The notes below the pieces were generated by a model. That model did not search any database. It worked only from the letters and a program-made list of their open reading frames with translations, and was not told where the DNA came from. 64,000 nt of DNA from Tuwongella immobilis (GTDB lineage Bacteria; Planctomycetota; Planctomycetia; Gemmatales; Gemmataceae): the NCBI RefSeq assembly GCF_901538355.1, contig NZ_LR593887.1:5060920-5124919 (forward strand), given 5' to 3'. This document shows positions 1 through 9,632 of this stretch, one piece after another. Position 1 is the stretch's first letter. Each line of letters begins with the position of its first letter. The position numbers were made by a program, and so were the translations under genes.

Positions 1-2
1 GC

Positions 3-974
3 ATGCCGACAATTCCCACGCACACCGCAAGCGTTCTCTGGACTCCGCATTCGGAATCGGAACGCTTCCTGCCGGAAGGGCCGCGAATGGTCCACGCCAT
101 GGGCTGGGATTGGCTGATGTGGGTGAATATCCAGACCGGGCCAGACGCCGGTAGCGGCAGCATTCATTTGCTGGATCGCAAGACCGGCGAGCATCGGGAG
201 TTACCGCAGCCCGCCCGCCCGGGCTTTGTCATGCCCACCACGCAGCCGAATCAAGTCCTTGTCGGCCTGGAAAAAGAGATTGTCGTGCTGGATCTGACCA
301 CCAACAGCCGCACGCCGCTAGCCCGCATTCCGGATGAATCCCCGCGAACGATCATCAACGATGGCGAAATCCTACCCGGCGGGGAGTCGATTCTGTTCGG
401 CACCAAGGACATTCGCTTTGCCGATCCGCTGGCCGCCGTCTACCGATTCCACATCGCCTCGCGGCGCATCGAACCGATTCTGCCGGGGCAAACGTGCTCC
501 AACGGCAAAGTCTTTCGCCACACGCCCAACGGTTTGGAATGGCTGGACATTGACACCCCCACGCGCGTGGTGCGACGCTTCCGATTCGAGCCGGGGAGCG
601 AGATGGTTCTGGACGACGGAATCGCCCTGGACCTGCGGAAAACCGACGGATTTCCCGATGGGATGGTGGCGGCGGACGATCATTCGGTCATCATCGCCTT
701 TTACAACCCGTCGCCGATTCCGGCGGGGTGCGCCATTCGATTCGATCTCCGCACCGGCCAGGCCATCGAGCGGTACGCAACGCCCGGCTCGCCGCGTGTC
801 ACCTGCCCGCTGCTGATTCCGCATGCCAACGGCGGCTCCGAATTGATTCTCACCACTGCGGATGAGGGAATGCCCGCCGAGCAGCAGGCATCCGCCCCCA
901 ATCGCGGCTGTCTGTTTGCGCTGCATCTGCCGCAACTGACGGCACCGGCGAGTGAAACCGTCCAACTTGCCTGA
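3..974 (+). CDS. SMP-30/gluconolactonase/LRE-family protein
   Basis: The 323-residue product resembles SMP-30/gluconolaconase-like beta-propellers, which bind one divalent metal and hydrolyse sugar lactones or related esters. Family hallmarks visible are the N-terminal 'LPEGPR' segment, whose Glu is normally a metal ligand, 'HTPNGLEWLDID' in the middle, and 'TDGFPDGM' near residue 215, whose Asp is normally a ligand. No signal peptide is visible, so it is probably cytoplasmic. The ATG sits two bases from the window edge. It fits the usual distance to the first propeller blade, but an upstream in-frame start cannot be excluded. The next gene follows on the same strand after 78 bp. The substrate cannot be told from sequence. 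Confidence 0.8.
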   Translation: MPTIPTHTASVLWTPHSESERFLPEGPRMVHAMGWDWLMWVNIQTGPDAGSGSIHLLDRKTGEHRELPQPARPGFVMPTTQPNQVLVGLEKEIVVLDLTTNSRTPLARIPDESPRTIINDGEILPGGESILFGTKDIRFADPLAAVYRFHIASRRIEPILPGQTCSNGKVFRHTPNGLEWLDIDTPTRVVRRFRFEPGSEMVLDDGIALDLRKTDGFPDGMVAADDHSVIIAFYNPSPIPAGCAIRFDLRTGQAIERYATPGSPRVTCPLLIPHANGGSELILTTADEGMPAEQQASAPNRGCLFALHLPQLTAPASETVQLA

Positions 975-1052
975 TTGCGAGTCGGGCACCAGCCGGGTAT
1001 GATCGGCGGAATGGATCGACTCTCCCCCCTTCCGCTGAAGGATTGCTGCTGC

Positions 1053-4000
1053 ATGAAACGAACCCGCCTGCTCGTGGGCCTTGCGCTGGCCGGCTGGCTG
1101 TCCACCACCGGCTTCTCCGCGCCGCCCGACCTGCCCGATGGCACCGCCAAAGCGCTCGCCACCATCGGCACACTGAAAGCACCAGCCGGCCTGAAAATCG
1201 AGCTATTCGCCAGCGAGCCGAAACTCGCCAGCCCCGTCGCCATTGGCCTGGATGAGCGCAATCGCGTCTTTGTCGCCGAGGAATATCGCTTCAATCAAGG
1301 CACCGAAGAGAACCGCACCCGCCCGTTCTTCCTCGAAGAAGATTTGCAAGTGAAAACGATGGACGATCGGCTGGCGATGATTCGCAAGCACGCCCATCGA
1401 TTCGAAGGCGGCATGGATTGGTTTCGCAAGCACAGCGACCAAATCCGCCTGCTGGAAGACACCAACGGCGACGGCAAAGCCGACAAATCGACCGTGTTCG
1501 CCGCCGGTTTCAACGACCCGCTCGATGGACTCGGTGCCGGGGTCATGGCCCGCGATGGCGAGGTGTGGTACACCAATATTCCGAATCTGTGGAAGCTCAA
1601 AGACACCAACAACGACGGGATCGCCGACACTCGAGAAGTCGTCGCCACCGGCTTCGGCACTGGATTCGCCTTCCTGGGGCACGACCTGCACGGTCTCACC
1701 TGGGGGCCAGACGGCAAGCTGTATTTCTCGCTCGGCGATCGCGGCTTTCACGTCACCACCCGCGAAGGCAAGGTACTGCACGGCCCCCGAGTCGGCGGCG
1801 TCTTCCGATGCAATGCCGATGGTTCCGAGTTGGAATTGGTCCACCGCGGACTGCGGAACCCGCAGGAACTCGCCTTCGACGAGCATGGTAACCTGTTTGC
1901 CGATGACAATAACTGCGACAAGGGCGATCATGCCCGACTCGTCTACGTGGTCGAAGGTGGCGAAACCGGCTGGAACATGGCCTATCAAACGATCCAGCCG
2001 CCGTATATGGCCGGTCCCTGGTTTGCCGAGCAACTGTGGCATCTGGCCCATCCCGGTCAGGCCGCGTACATCGTTCCACCGGTTGGAAAACTCGGTGCAG
2101 GCCCATCCGGATTCGTCTTCAACAGCGGCATCAGCCTGCCCGACCGCTACCGCAATCGCTTCTTCATGGCCAATTACACCGGCAACGGCGGCATCGAATC
2201 GTTCGGCGTCAAACCCAACGGCGCGGGCTTCGAGATGGTCGATGCCCACGACTTTCTCAAGCCAGTGATGGCAACCGATGTCGATTTCGGCTACGACGGC
2301 AAAGTCTACGTCTCCGATTTCGTCAATCTGCTCTGGAACGGTGGATCGGCGGGCGGTCGCATCTTCACCGTCAGCGATCCCGAGAAACTCAAATCCCCCG
2401 CCGTGCAGCAGATGAAAACGCTGTTCGCCGAGGGGTTCGACAAACAATCCAATGCCCAACTCGCGGAATTACTCGCACACCCGGATCAACGCGTGCGATT
2501 GCGAGCGCAATTCACGTTGGTCAAACGCGGGAGCGATTCCGCCGCCCCGCTATTTGCCAAAACATTGTCGCAATCCCGCGACCGACTCGCACGCTTGCAC
2601 GCCATTTGGGGACTGGGCCAACTCGGGCGAATCTCGCCGAATGTCGCCCGTCCGGTGATTGCGACACTTGCCGATGCGGATGCGGAAGTTCGGGCCCAAT
2701 CGGCGAAAATTCTCGGCGACGTGGGTCTGGCCGAACAATCGCCGCAACTCATCGAACGCCTGAACGATAGCGCTCCCCGCGTGCGATTTTTCGCCGCACA
2801 ATCGCTGGGCCGACTGCAAGCCGCCGCCGCAATCCCGGCCTTGCTGGAACTGCTGCGGGAAACTGGCGAACGCGACCCGTACCTGCGTCACGCAGCCGTC
2901 GTGGCGCTCAGCCGGATCGGACAGCTCGACGAGTTGATGAAGTCCGCCAAGCATGGCAGCGCATCGATTCGCATGGGCATTGTGCTGGTGTTGCGACGCG
3001 CCAATGATCTGCGATTGACCGAATTCTTGTCCGACAGCGATCAACTCGTGGCCACGGAAGCAGCGCGGGCGGTTCACGATTTGGAACTCGATGCCGGTCT
3101 CCCCGCGCTGGCGGCGACCCTGCCCCGCGTGATGGCCATTCCCACGCCGGAAGCCGAACCGATGATTCGTCGGGCACTGCACGCGCATTTCCGTCTCGGT
3201 GGCCGCGACAACGCGCAAGCCGTGCTTGCCGCTGTCATGCAAGCGGGTGTGCCGGAAGTGCTTCGCAGTGAAGCGGTTGCGATGCTGCGAGAGTGGAGCA
3301 ATCCCGGCCCCCGTGATCGCGTCACCGGTTTCTGGCGGCCACTGCCGAAGCGAGATTCGGCGATCATTCGGGAAGTCGTCGCCGCGCAAACCGATGCGTT
3401 GTTGACACGCACTCAAGGCAAACTGCAAATCGAGGCCATTGACCTGTTGACGGCGTTGAATCTGCCCGTGGATGAGGCAAAATTCGCATCGTGGAGTGTG
3501 GACAATCAGCGGGATGCGTCGCTGCGTCAGGCGGCGATGCGGCTGTTGGCCGTGCGAAAATCGGCGAAACTGGCCGAATCGCTGCAAGCGAATCTGCTCG
3601 CGACCCAGCCGGAAGTTCGGGCCACCGCTCGCACGTTGCTGAGCAGTCAAGACCCGGCCAAAGGGTTGCCGCTGCTGCAAGCCGTGCTGGATGATCCCAA
3701 GGCCAGCTTGATCGAACAACAGGCCGCACTGGCGCAGTTGCCGGAACTCAAACTCCCAGCCGCCGCGACGCTCTTGGATCGCTGGGCGGAACGCCTGCGA
3801 AGCGGGAGCGTGCCCACCGCGCTGCAACTGGACGTCCTCGATGCGTTGAAGACCGCCGCTTCGCCCAGCCGCGACGCCATCCGCACCAAATTCGAAGGGG
3901 CACTTGCTGGCAAACCGTTCGGAAAATTCGCCGTCAGTCTGCAAGGCGGCGATCCCGAACGAGGCCGCGAGTTGTTCATCGGCCACGCCGCCGCTCAATG

Positions 4001-4370
4001 CATCCGCTGCCACATGATCCACAAACAAGGTGGAAATGCGGGGCCGGATCTGACCGAAGTGGTGAAGCGCAACCCGATGAATGCGCGTGAGCATTTGCTA
4101 GAATCGATGCTCAATCCCGGAGCGAAAATCGCAGAGGGCTACGGCACCGTGACCGTAACGCTGGACGATGAACGCATCATCACCGGCACAATCGTCTCCG
4201 AGACGCCGCAGACGCTGACGCTCAAAAATGCGCTGGGCGAGACCGTCCCGATCGCCAAGGACCGCATCGAGTTGCGCTCCACCCCGCTTTCCCCGATGCC
4301 GGCGATGGATCGCACCCTGACCCCGCGTGAGGCCCGTGATTTGGTCGAATATCTGATGTCGGTCAAATAA
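1053..4370 (+). CDS. PVC-type membrane-bound dehydrogenase: beta-propeller, HEAT repeats and c-type heme domain
   Basis: The product has 1105 residues. In order it shows a signal peptide (about 1-22, hydrophobic after 'MKRTR'), a sorbosone-dehydrogenase-like propeller to about residue 480 with acidic 'DTNGDGKAD'-type loops, an Ala/Leu-rich HEAT-repeat region at about 490-950, and a C-terminal domain with one CxxCH heme site (C983-H987) of the type typical of Planctomycetes and Verrucomicrobia. Such proteins are thought to be exported, heme-carrying sugar or alcohol dehydrogenases. The start at 1053 was chosen because it opens directly into the signal peptide and has GAAGGA about 10 bp upstream; an in-frame TTG at 975 has neither. 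The substrate is unknown. Confidence 0.9.
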   Translation: MKRTRLLVGLALAGWLSTTGFSAPPDLPDGTAKALATIGTLKAPAGLKIELFASEPKLASPVAIGLDERNRVFVAEEYRFNQGTEENRTRPFFLEEDLQVKTMDDRLAMIRKHAHRFEGGMDWFRKHSDQIRLLEDTNGDGKADKSTVFAAGFNDPLDGLGAGVMARDGEVWYTNIPNLWKLKDTNNDGIADTREVVATGFGTGFAFLGHDLHGLTWGPDGKLYFSLGDRGFHVTTREGKVLHGPRVGGVFRCNADGSELELVHRGLRNPQELAFDEHGNLFADDNNCDKGDHARLVYVVEGGETGWNMAYQTIQPPYMAGPWFAEQLWHLAHPGQAAYIVPPVGKLGAGPSGFVFNSGISLPDRYRNRFFMANYTGNGGIESFGVKPNGAGFEMVDAHDFLKPVMATDVDFGYDGKVYVSDFVNLLWNGGSAGGRIFTVSDPEKLKSPAVQQMKTLFAEGFDKQSNAQLAELLAHPDQRVRLRAQFTLVKRGSDSAAPLFAKTLSQSRDRLARLHAIWGLGQLGRISPNVARPVIATLADADAEVRAQSAKILGDVGLAEQSPQLIERLNDSAPRVRFFAAQSLGRLQAAAAIPALLELLRETGERDPYLRHAAVVALSRIGQLDELMKSAKHGSASIRMGIVLVLRRANDLRLTEFLSDSDQLVATEAARAVHDLELDAGLPALAATLPRVMAIPTPEAEPMIRRALHAHFRLGGRDNAQAVLAAVMQAGVPEVLRSEAVAMLREWSNPGPRDRVTGFWRPLPKRDSAIIREVVAAQTDALLTRTQGKLQIEAIDLLTALNLPVDEAKFASWSVDNQRDASLRQAAMRLLAVRKSAKLAESLQANLLATQPEVRATARTLLSSQDPAKGLPLLQAVLDDPKASLIEQQAALAQLPELKLPAAATLLDRWAERLRSGSVPTALQLDVLDALKTAASPSRDAIRTKFEGALAGKPFGKFAVSLQGGDPERGRELFIGHAAAQCIRCHMIHKQGGNAGPDLTEVVKRNPMNAREHLLESMLNPGAKIAEGYGTVTVTLDDERIITGTIVSETPQTLTLKNALGETVPIAKDRIELRSTPLSPMPAMDRTLTPREARDLVEYLMSVK

Positions 4371-4400
4371 CGCCGTCAATCGCGGCAATCGATAACCGCG

Positions 4401-4437
4401 CTCGCCCATTCCGCGAATCCCTCGTGGAATGGGCGAG
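4401..4437. terminator. Bidirectional terminator-like hairpin
   Basis: A perfect 12-bp stem (4401-4412 with 4426-4437) encloses a 13-nt loop. It lies between two convergent genes ending at 4370 and 4471. No strong T-run follows on the plus strand, so use as an intrinsic terminator is inferred from position and stability. Confidence 0.6.
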
Positions 4438-4470
4438 GCAATTTCTCGCAACCTCGGATTCCGCAAGCAT

Positions 4471-5988
4471 TTATGAACGGGAGTCACTCGCTTTCCAGCG
4501 ATCAAACAGATTGCTGGTCATTTTCTGCACCCGCCGATCGACCCCGTGCGACTTGCCGAAATGCACATACGGCACCCAGTGCCCCGGTGGGGAACTCAAT
4601 GCCTGCGCCCAGAAAATTGTCGCCGCATTGAAGATGGTATTGCCCTTGGGGCCGGGGTAAATCGTGGCTGTGTAGTGGCTTTCCTGCTCGCCACTGTTCC
4701 AGGTGCTGCCTTCCGCGACGATTTCCAGGCCGGGAATTTCGGCGGGGTTGCCGTGATGCTCCCAACCGACCAGCCCCGGAATGCGATCGCCCGCCTTCAT
4801 GCCAGTCCCGGCGAACAGCCAATGCTCGGGCTTGGTGCAAATCCAGTCACCCGATCCATTGAACGGAATCACCGTGCGAGCGCCCATCAGCAATGCCTCG
4901 TTCGGGCCGTGTTCTGGCAGATCGGCCATCCACGGTTCCTCCGCGTGTTGCACGCCCCCGTATCGGCCGACGCGCTCGATGATGCGGTTCGCTCGCCCCT
5001 CGCTGCTGGGCATCAGTTTTGTCACAAAACAGACGGCATTTCCGCTGAAAAAGCCGAAATTCACCCCCGCCTGCACCGCTTTCATGCAGGCATCGTACTG
5101 CGGCCGCGCCCAGTATTCATCGTGACCGATCGACAGAAAGGTCTTGGCCCGCGTGATGAACTCCGCCCCACCCACCGCCACATCTTCATTCGAGCAGTAA
5201 CTCACATCGTAGCCATTCTGCTCAATCCAATAGGCGAATGGATACTCAAATAGAAGGAATTCGCCCGATCCGAGCGATTGCGGATTATCGACCACCTGCG
5301 GATACTTCGCAAACGGCCGATCGAAACTCGCACGAACGCCCGACACCAACGGTTTGCGATCGGTCCGATCATTGTCATACAGCGAATGGTTTTCCGGCCA
5401 TTTGTTGTAGGCCTGCCAGGTATTCGTGCTGCACTGAAACAGAAAGTCGCACGGCCGATCATCCTTGACGATAAAGATCACATACGACTGATAGCGATGC
5501 TTCGTCGCGGTCAATTTGCCCAAATACACGCCACTGGGCCAATCTTTGGGAATGGCCACTTGGAATGTCGGCTCCCAACGACACTCTCGCAAGCGCATCG
5601 GACCGACCGGCGGAGTCGGTTGCGGCTTCCCCGGCTTCGGGCCAATCGTCAGCAGATGTCGCCCGCCAAGCCCCTGATAATAGCCCAATCGATAGATTTC
5701 CAGCGACACCGGCGTCGGCTCGCGCGTGCTGACCTGGACGGACAGCGTCTCGCCCGCCATCACGCTCATGCGATCGCAATAGCCTTCGATCAGCGATTGC
5801 CGGAATTTGGCCGCGCCATCGAATTTGGTGTACGTCAATTGCCAATCGGACGTGCCGGGTTTCTCATTCTCCAGGCGAATCCGATCGGAGGATCGCGGAC
5901 TGGCGGCGGCGGTGGATGTGCCGCTCAGACCAGCGGCAGCCGAGGTGGCGAACAGACCGAGTGCTTCTCGGCGGTCGAAGTCGGACAT
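4471..5988 (-). CDS. Tat-exported N,N-dimethylformamidase beta-subunit-like protein
   Basis: The 505-residue product starts with a twin-arginine signal ('FDRREALGLF' and a small-residue hydrophobic run), suggesting export in folded form. The body matches the large-subunit/C-terminal domain family of N,N-dimethylformamidase: 'LEIYRLGYYQG', 'GHDEYWARPQYDACM', 'FFSGNAVCF' and a C-terminal 'GSGDWICTKPEHWLF'. True dimethylformamidase hydrolyses DMF to dimethylamine and formate with a small alpha subunit. No alpha-subunit gene is adjacent, so the actual substrate is uncertain. The start at 5988 is supported by GGAGAA six bases upstream; longer in-frame starts would bury the Tat signal. The gene lies 49 bp downstream of a sigma-54 activator on the same strand. 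Confidence 0.85.
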   Translation of the reverse strand: MSDFDRREALGLFATSAAAGLSGTSTAAASPRSSDRIRLENEKPGTSDWQLTYTKFDGAAKFRQSLIEGYCDRMSVMAGETLSVQVSTREPTPVSLEIYRLGYYQGLGGRHLLTIGPKPGKPQPTPPVGPMRLRECRWEPTFQVAIPKDWPSGVYLGKLTATKHRYQSYVIFIVKDDRPCDFLFQCSTNTWQAYNKWPENHSLYDNDRTDRKPLVSGVRASFDRPFAKYPQVVDNPQSLGSGEFLLFEYPFAYWIEQNGYDVSYCSNEDVAVGGAEFITRAKTFLSIGHDEYWARPQYDACMKAVQAGVNFGFFSGNAVCFVTKLMPSSEGRANRIIERVGRYGGVQHAEEPWMADLPEHGPNEALLMGARTVIPFNGSGDWICTKPEHWLFAGTGMKAGDRIPGLVGWEHHGNPAEIPGLEIVAEGSTWNSGEQESHYTATIYPGPKGNTIFNAATIFWAQALSSPPGHWVPYVHFGKSHGVDRRVQKMTSNLFDRWKASDSRS

Positions 5989-6037
5989 GGGGTGTTCTCC
6001 GGGAAGGTGGCAGGACCGGAGAACACCGTGTGGATGG

Positions 6038-7162
6038 TCAGGCGTCTCCGCGCTCCGCGGCAGGATCTTTCTCGGGCGAGTCCAGCGACTCCGCCGAGTC
6101 ATCACCATTCGCATTATGCTTGTCGGCCTTCTCGAATTCCTCTAATTTCTTGTGCAACGTGTTGCGATTGATCCCCAATCGCCCCGCCGCCTTGATTTGC
6201 ACTCCTTCGCAGAGTTTCATCACCTGCTCGATGAGTGCCCGCTCCAACCCGCCAACCAGGTTGCTGTAGAGTTTCTTTCCCGGCGGCAGCGTCTGAATGC
6301 CCAATCGCACCAACGTCTGAATCAATCCCGGAATATCGTCGGTCTTGGGTCGCGCGGAACGCAGCGAATACTTCGGCTTGCCCATGCGGGGGATCAATTC
6401 CGGGGAGAAGGTCCGCCCGGGGGAAAGCACAATCATTCGCTCGATGGTGTTTTCCAACTCCCGCACGTTCCCCGGCCAGTCATGCGACTTCAACGCTTCA
6501 ATGACGTCGGGAGTGAGTTCGGGAACCTCCCGACGATTGCTCTCGGCATAGCGATTGACGAAGTAGCGGGCCAAATGGGTAATGTCGTCTTTGCGTTCGC
6601 GGAGCGGCGGAAGCGGAATTGGCACCACGTTCAAGCGGTAGTACAAGTCGTCGCGAAAGCGGCCTGCCTCAATTTCGTCTTCCAATGCCTGATTTGTAGC
6701 AGCGATCACTCGCACGTTGACGTGAATGGTACGACTATCGCCGACTCGCTCAAACTCCCGTTCCTGCAATACCCGCAGGAGTTTGACCTGCAACTTGGGC
6801 GACATGCTGGAAATTTCGTCGAGGAAGATCGAGCCACCATGAGCGGCCTCGAACCGACCCGTCTTGTTATCGACAGCGCCGGTGAATGCCCCTTTGATGT
6901 GCCCAAAAAGCTCGGATTCGAGCAGATTCTCATGAAGGGCACCGCAGTTGACCCGAATATACGGGCCATCTTGACGGTGACTGAGTTTGTGAATGGCGCG
7001 GGCAATCACTTCCTTGCCCGTTCCTGTCTCACCAATGATGAGAACACTAGCATTGGTCGGGGCAGCCAGACGGGTCAACCGGTAGACCTCTTGCATCCCC
7101 GGGCTGCTGCCAATGATGTCCGGCAGCGGCGGATCGACAGGCTCGTTCCGGGCCATGCGCAT
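6038..7162 (-). CDS. Sigma-54-dependent transcriptional activator (AAA+ enhancer-binding protein)
   Basis: The 374-residue product is a bacterial enhancer-binding protein. The AAA+ core starts near residue 16 with Walker A GETGTGK (44-50), the sigma-54 contact loop GAFTGA (91-96) and Walker B 'SIFLDE' (111-116). An arginine-rich sensor region 'LPPLRERKDDI' and 'HDWPGNVRELEN' follow. The C-terminus has a Fis-type helix-turn-helix ('AAGRLGINRNTLHKKL') and an acidic/basic tail. There is no N-terminal receiver, GAF or PAS domain, so activity is probably set by expression, a partner protein or DNA-site occupancy. An AGGATGGG segment abuts the chosen ATG; an ATG two codons in is also possible. The dimethylformamidase-like gene follows after 49 bp and may be a target. 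Confidence 0.92.
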   Translation of the reverse strand: MRMARNEPVDPPLPDIIGSSPGMQEVYRLTRLAAPTNASVLIIGETGTGKEVIARAIHKLSHRQDGPYIRVNCGALHENLLESELFGHIKGAFTGAVDNKTGRFEAAHGGSIFLDEISSMSPKLQVKLLRVLQEREFERVGDSRTIHVNVRVIAATNQALEDEIEAGRFRDDLYYRLNVVPIPLPPLRERKDDITHLARYFVNRYAESNRREVPELTPDVIEALKSHDWPGNVRELENTIERMIVLSPGRTFSPELIPRMGKPKYSLRSARPKTDDIPGLIQTLVRLGIQTLPPGKKLYSNLVGGLERALIEQVMKLCEGVQIKAAGRLGINRNTLHKKLEEFEKADKHNANGDDSAESLDSPEKDPAAERGDA

Positions 7163-7336
7163 CCCATCCTGGAGAGGAAGTCGATTGCGAAGCAGAGAAC
7201 CTCTGCCAGTAAGATAGCATTGGCTGTGCTGGTTCGCAACAGGGATTGCCGATTTTCAAGGCATTTCTCCGAGTCGATCGATGTAGGCGGAGCGGCTTTT
7301 GGGGGAAATCCGAAAAAAGTGACGTTCCTCCGATTG

Positions 7337-8308
7337 CTACTCGATCGTGACTGCTTCATTTCTGTCAGGTTTGGTATCGGAGGGGAGCAGTGCTTCGGGG
7401 CGTAACTCGTGCAACAGCTTGCGAATGGCCTGCGCGGAGAGTCGCGGATCGCGATTCAGCACACTGGCCATTTCGCTGCCCCAAAATGGGGTCAAATCGT
7501 CGCCAGTCCAGCCGTTGCGTTCCAAAACGGGGATGATCGCCTCATCTGCTTCGGTTTTGAGGGCTTGTCGAATGCGGGTGACAGTGCCTTCGTGAACGCC
7601 TAGAAGTTGGGCAACGCTGCGCTGATTCAGTTGATGCACCCACAACAGGCCGATGACGAGCAGATTGCGGCCTTCGAGTGTGGACAACCACTCACGAGCC
7701 GCTTCCCCGAAGAGTTCGTGCCATTGCGAATTCCCGGAATCCTCGTCCCGGGTCTCGGCGATTTCGGGGGCGTCTTCATCGCGTTGGACCATTCGCACGG
7801 TCGGCCGTTGCTCGGAGCGAATCCAGTTGTCGAAGACCGTAATCAGCCAGGGCACCAATGGCCGAAGCCCGTCATAGCGTTCGAGAATGGGTGTCTGTCC
7901 CTCGCGCTCGGCGAGAATCAGATTGCCCCAGAAGGTGTTGAGCTTGTCGTCTTGCCGGTCGGGATCACGCGGGAAGAAATGGCAAAGATGCTTGCGGAGC
8001 GTTTCGTGCAGGATGGCATCCGCTTGGGTGTGCGTCTGAAACAGCATCTGCCAGGCGACGCGATCGTTATTCAAACAGCCAAAACAGAGATAACTATCGA
8101 GTGCATAGACCCGCAGCACATATTCTTCAGGGGTGGGTGGCACAGTGTGGGCCCGCTCCTGCGTGCGTAGGGTGCGGGCGTAGGCATTGCGAAATCGGGC
8201 CAGAAAGACATCCCAGGGGAGCTGAATTCGCGGCAGCCGCAATCGCGCAAACTGATAAATCGCCCGGACTTGCGGCATCCGGTCAAACGCATCTCCCCCG
8301 TCCGACAT
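7337..8308 (-). CDS. Divergent sigma-70-family (ECF-like) RNA polymerase sigma factor
   Basis: The product has 323 residues, longer than a standard ECF factor (about 180-200). The central part 'DKLNTFWGNLILAEREG...LRPLVPWLITVFDNWIRSE' resembles sigma region 2, and 'RSVAQLLGVHEGTVTRIRQAL' (about residues 230-250) is a good region-4 helix-turn-helix. The first 90 residues and the last 70 are extra and unassigned. The gene begins 12 bp after the MCE-domain gene, with its AAGGGG ribosome site overlapping that gene's stop, so the two are probably co-transcribed. No anti-sigma gene is adjacent. Assignment as a sigma factor is family-level inference. Confidence 0.7.
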   Translation of the reverse strand: MSDGGDAFDRMPQVRAIYQFARLRLPRIQLPWDVFLARFRNAYARTLRTQERAHTVPPTPEEYVLRVYALDSYLCFGCLNNDRVAWQMLFQTHTQADAILHETLRKHLCHFFPRDPDRQDDKLNTFWGNLILAEREGQTPILERYDGLRPLVPWLITVFDNWIRSEQRPTVRMVQRDEDAPEIAETRDEDSGNSQWHELFGEAAREWLSTLEGRNLLVIGLLWVHQLNQRSVAQLLGVHEGTVTRIRQALKTEADEAIIPVLERNGWTGDDLTPFWGSEMASVLNRDPRLSAQAIRKLLHELRPEALLPSDTKPDRNEAVTIE

Positions 8309-8320
8309 CGCCTGATCCCC

Positions 8321-9472
8321 TTAGCTGCGTTTGACGAACAGAACAATTTGCAGGTGTGCCCCTGGCAACTTTTCCTTCTCAATATACGGAAGCGGGGCAA
8401 TGCCGTAGCCAATCGCCGTCACATTTCGCCGCGACCACCAGCCGATTTTGTGGGCACCATGCTCGCGGAGCAGATCGACCACGACCTCACTTTGGCGTTG
8501 CGTGAGCGTCTTGGCCATTTGCGGCGTTTGGTCCGGCGTGTTGGCATCGGCAAAGCTCACCACCACCACATCCGAATCCCGACTGGTTTCCCCTTTCAAC
8601 CAATCGGCGGCGGCAATCACCCGCAGTCGGCCCGATTCGGTCAGCACGGCACGCCCCGGCTCGAACAGATCCGCCTCGGCAAAAATTTGTCGGCTTCGGT
8701 CGCTATCCGGGCGAATCAACACCGACACGGGATCTTGCACATAATTGCGCACCAACGGCATCGCTTTGATCGCATCCGCATTTTGCTTCAATGACTCTAC
8801 CGTCGCCTGACCGTTCTGAACCAGTTCTTTTACGCCAGAAACTTCACTTTGCACCCGATCGACGGTTTTCGTCACCCCCCGAATCGCCGTGCGGGAATCC
8901 TCCGCGACCGCCACCAACTGCTTGTACAGCGCATCGTCTTTTAGCAGCTTCGCCAGTGTGCCTTGCGATTGCTGCAGATCCCCCATGATGGCATCGGCAC
9001 GTTCGGCAATGGATGCGAGCTTCTTGGTCGTGCCTGCCAGATCGAACGGAAGTTCGCCCTGGATATGGTCTTTCGTCAATTGCCCCTTTTCGGGCGACCC
9101 CGGATGAATGGCGATCATCTGCGTGCTGAGCAAGCCGCGCGATTGAATCCGGGCGACTGCGTTGGCATACAAACGATCCGCATAGCGTTTTTGAATCGAC
9201 ATGCGCACCCAGACCAGCGATTCGCCGTTCTGCGTGTCGAAATCGGGGTAATCGACCCGGGTGACTTGGCCGACATCCAGCCCACGAATCCGTACCGGCG
9301 TGCCGGCTTCGATATCGTGGACTTCGGGGAAGCCGACAGTGAGATCGAACGTATCGGCGAACGTCCCTTGCCGCGCAAACAGCCCAAAGAATACCAGCCC
9401 GACCGCCAGGCAGGTGCCCAGCGACCAAATTCCCAGAATCTTTGCCTGTTTGGGTGTGAGTTCACGCGCCAT
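8321..9472 (-). CDS. MCE/MlaD-family protein with OmpA-like C-terminal domain
   Basis: The product has 383 residues. A short cytoplasmic segment is followed by one transmembrane helix (about 10-32) and an MCE domain (about 35-125: 'EAGTPVRIRGLDVGQVTRVDY', 'RGLLSTQMIAI'). A helical region (about 150-255) comes next, then a C-terminal block resembling an OmpA/MotB fold ('FEPGRAVLTESGRLRVIAAADWL', 'TQRQSEVVVDLLREHG', 'VTAIGYG'). MCE proteins shuttle lipids between inner and outer membrane; OmpA-like domains bind peptidoglycan. The usual final Arg of the peptidoglycan site is not evident. The start at 9472 has AAGGAG seven bases upstream. No MlaE permease or MlaF ATPase gene is nearby. Confidence 0.85.
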   Translation of the reverse strand: MARELTPKQAKILGIWSLGTCLAVGLVFFGLFARQGTFADTFDLTVGFPEVHDIEAGTPVRIRGLDVGQVTRVDYPDFDTQNGESLVWVRMSIQKRYADRLYANAVARIQSRGLLSTQMIAIHPGSPEKGQLTKDHIQGELPFDLAGTTKKLASIAERADAIMGDLQQSQGTLAKLLKDDALYKQLVAVAEDSRTAIRGVTKTVDRVQSEVSGVKELVQNGQATVESLKQNADAIKAMPLVRNYVQDPVSVLIRPDSDRSRQIFAEADLFEPGRAVLTESGRLRVIAAADWLKGETSRDSDVVVVSFADANTPDQTPQMAKTLTQRQSEVVVDLLREHGAHKIGWWSRRNVTAIGYGIAPLPYIEKEKLPGAHLQIVLFVKRS

Positions 9473-9632
9473 GGATGCTCCTTGAGGGGCGACGGCCGAT
9501 CGATTCATCCGTGAAAGGGACAGGAATATGCGTATTCTATCCGCTTCGATCCAGATTCTCGAACAAAAGTCGTGAATCCATGCGAAAATTTCGCGTTTGA
9601 GCATTCCATCGAGTCATCGGGCCAGGAATCGC

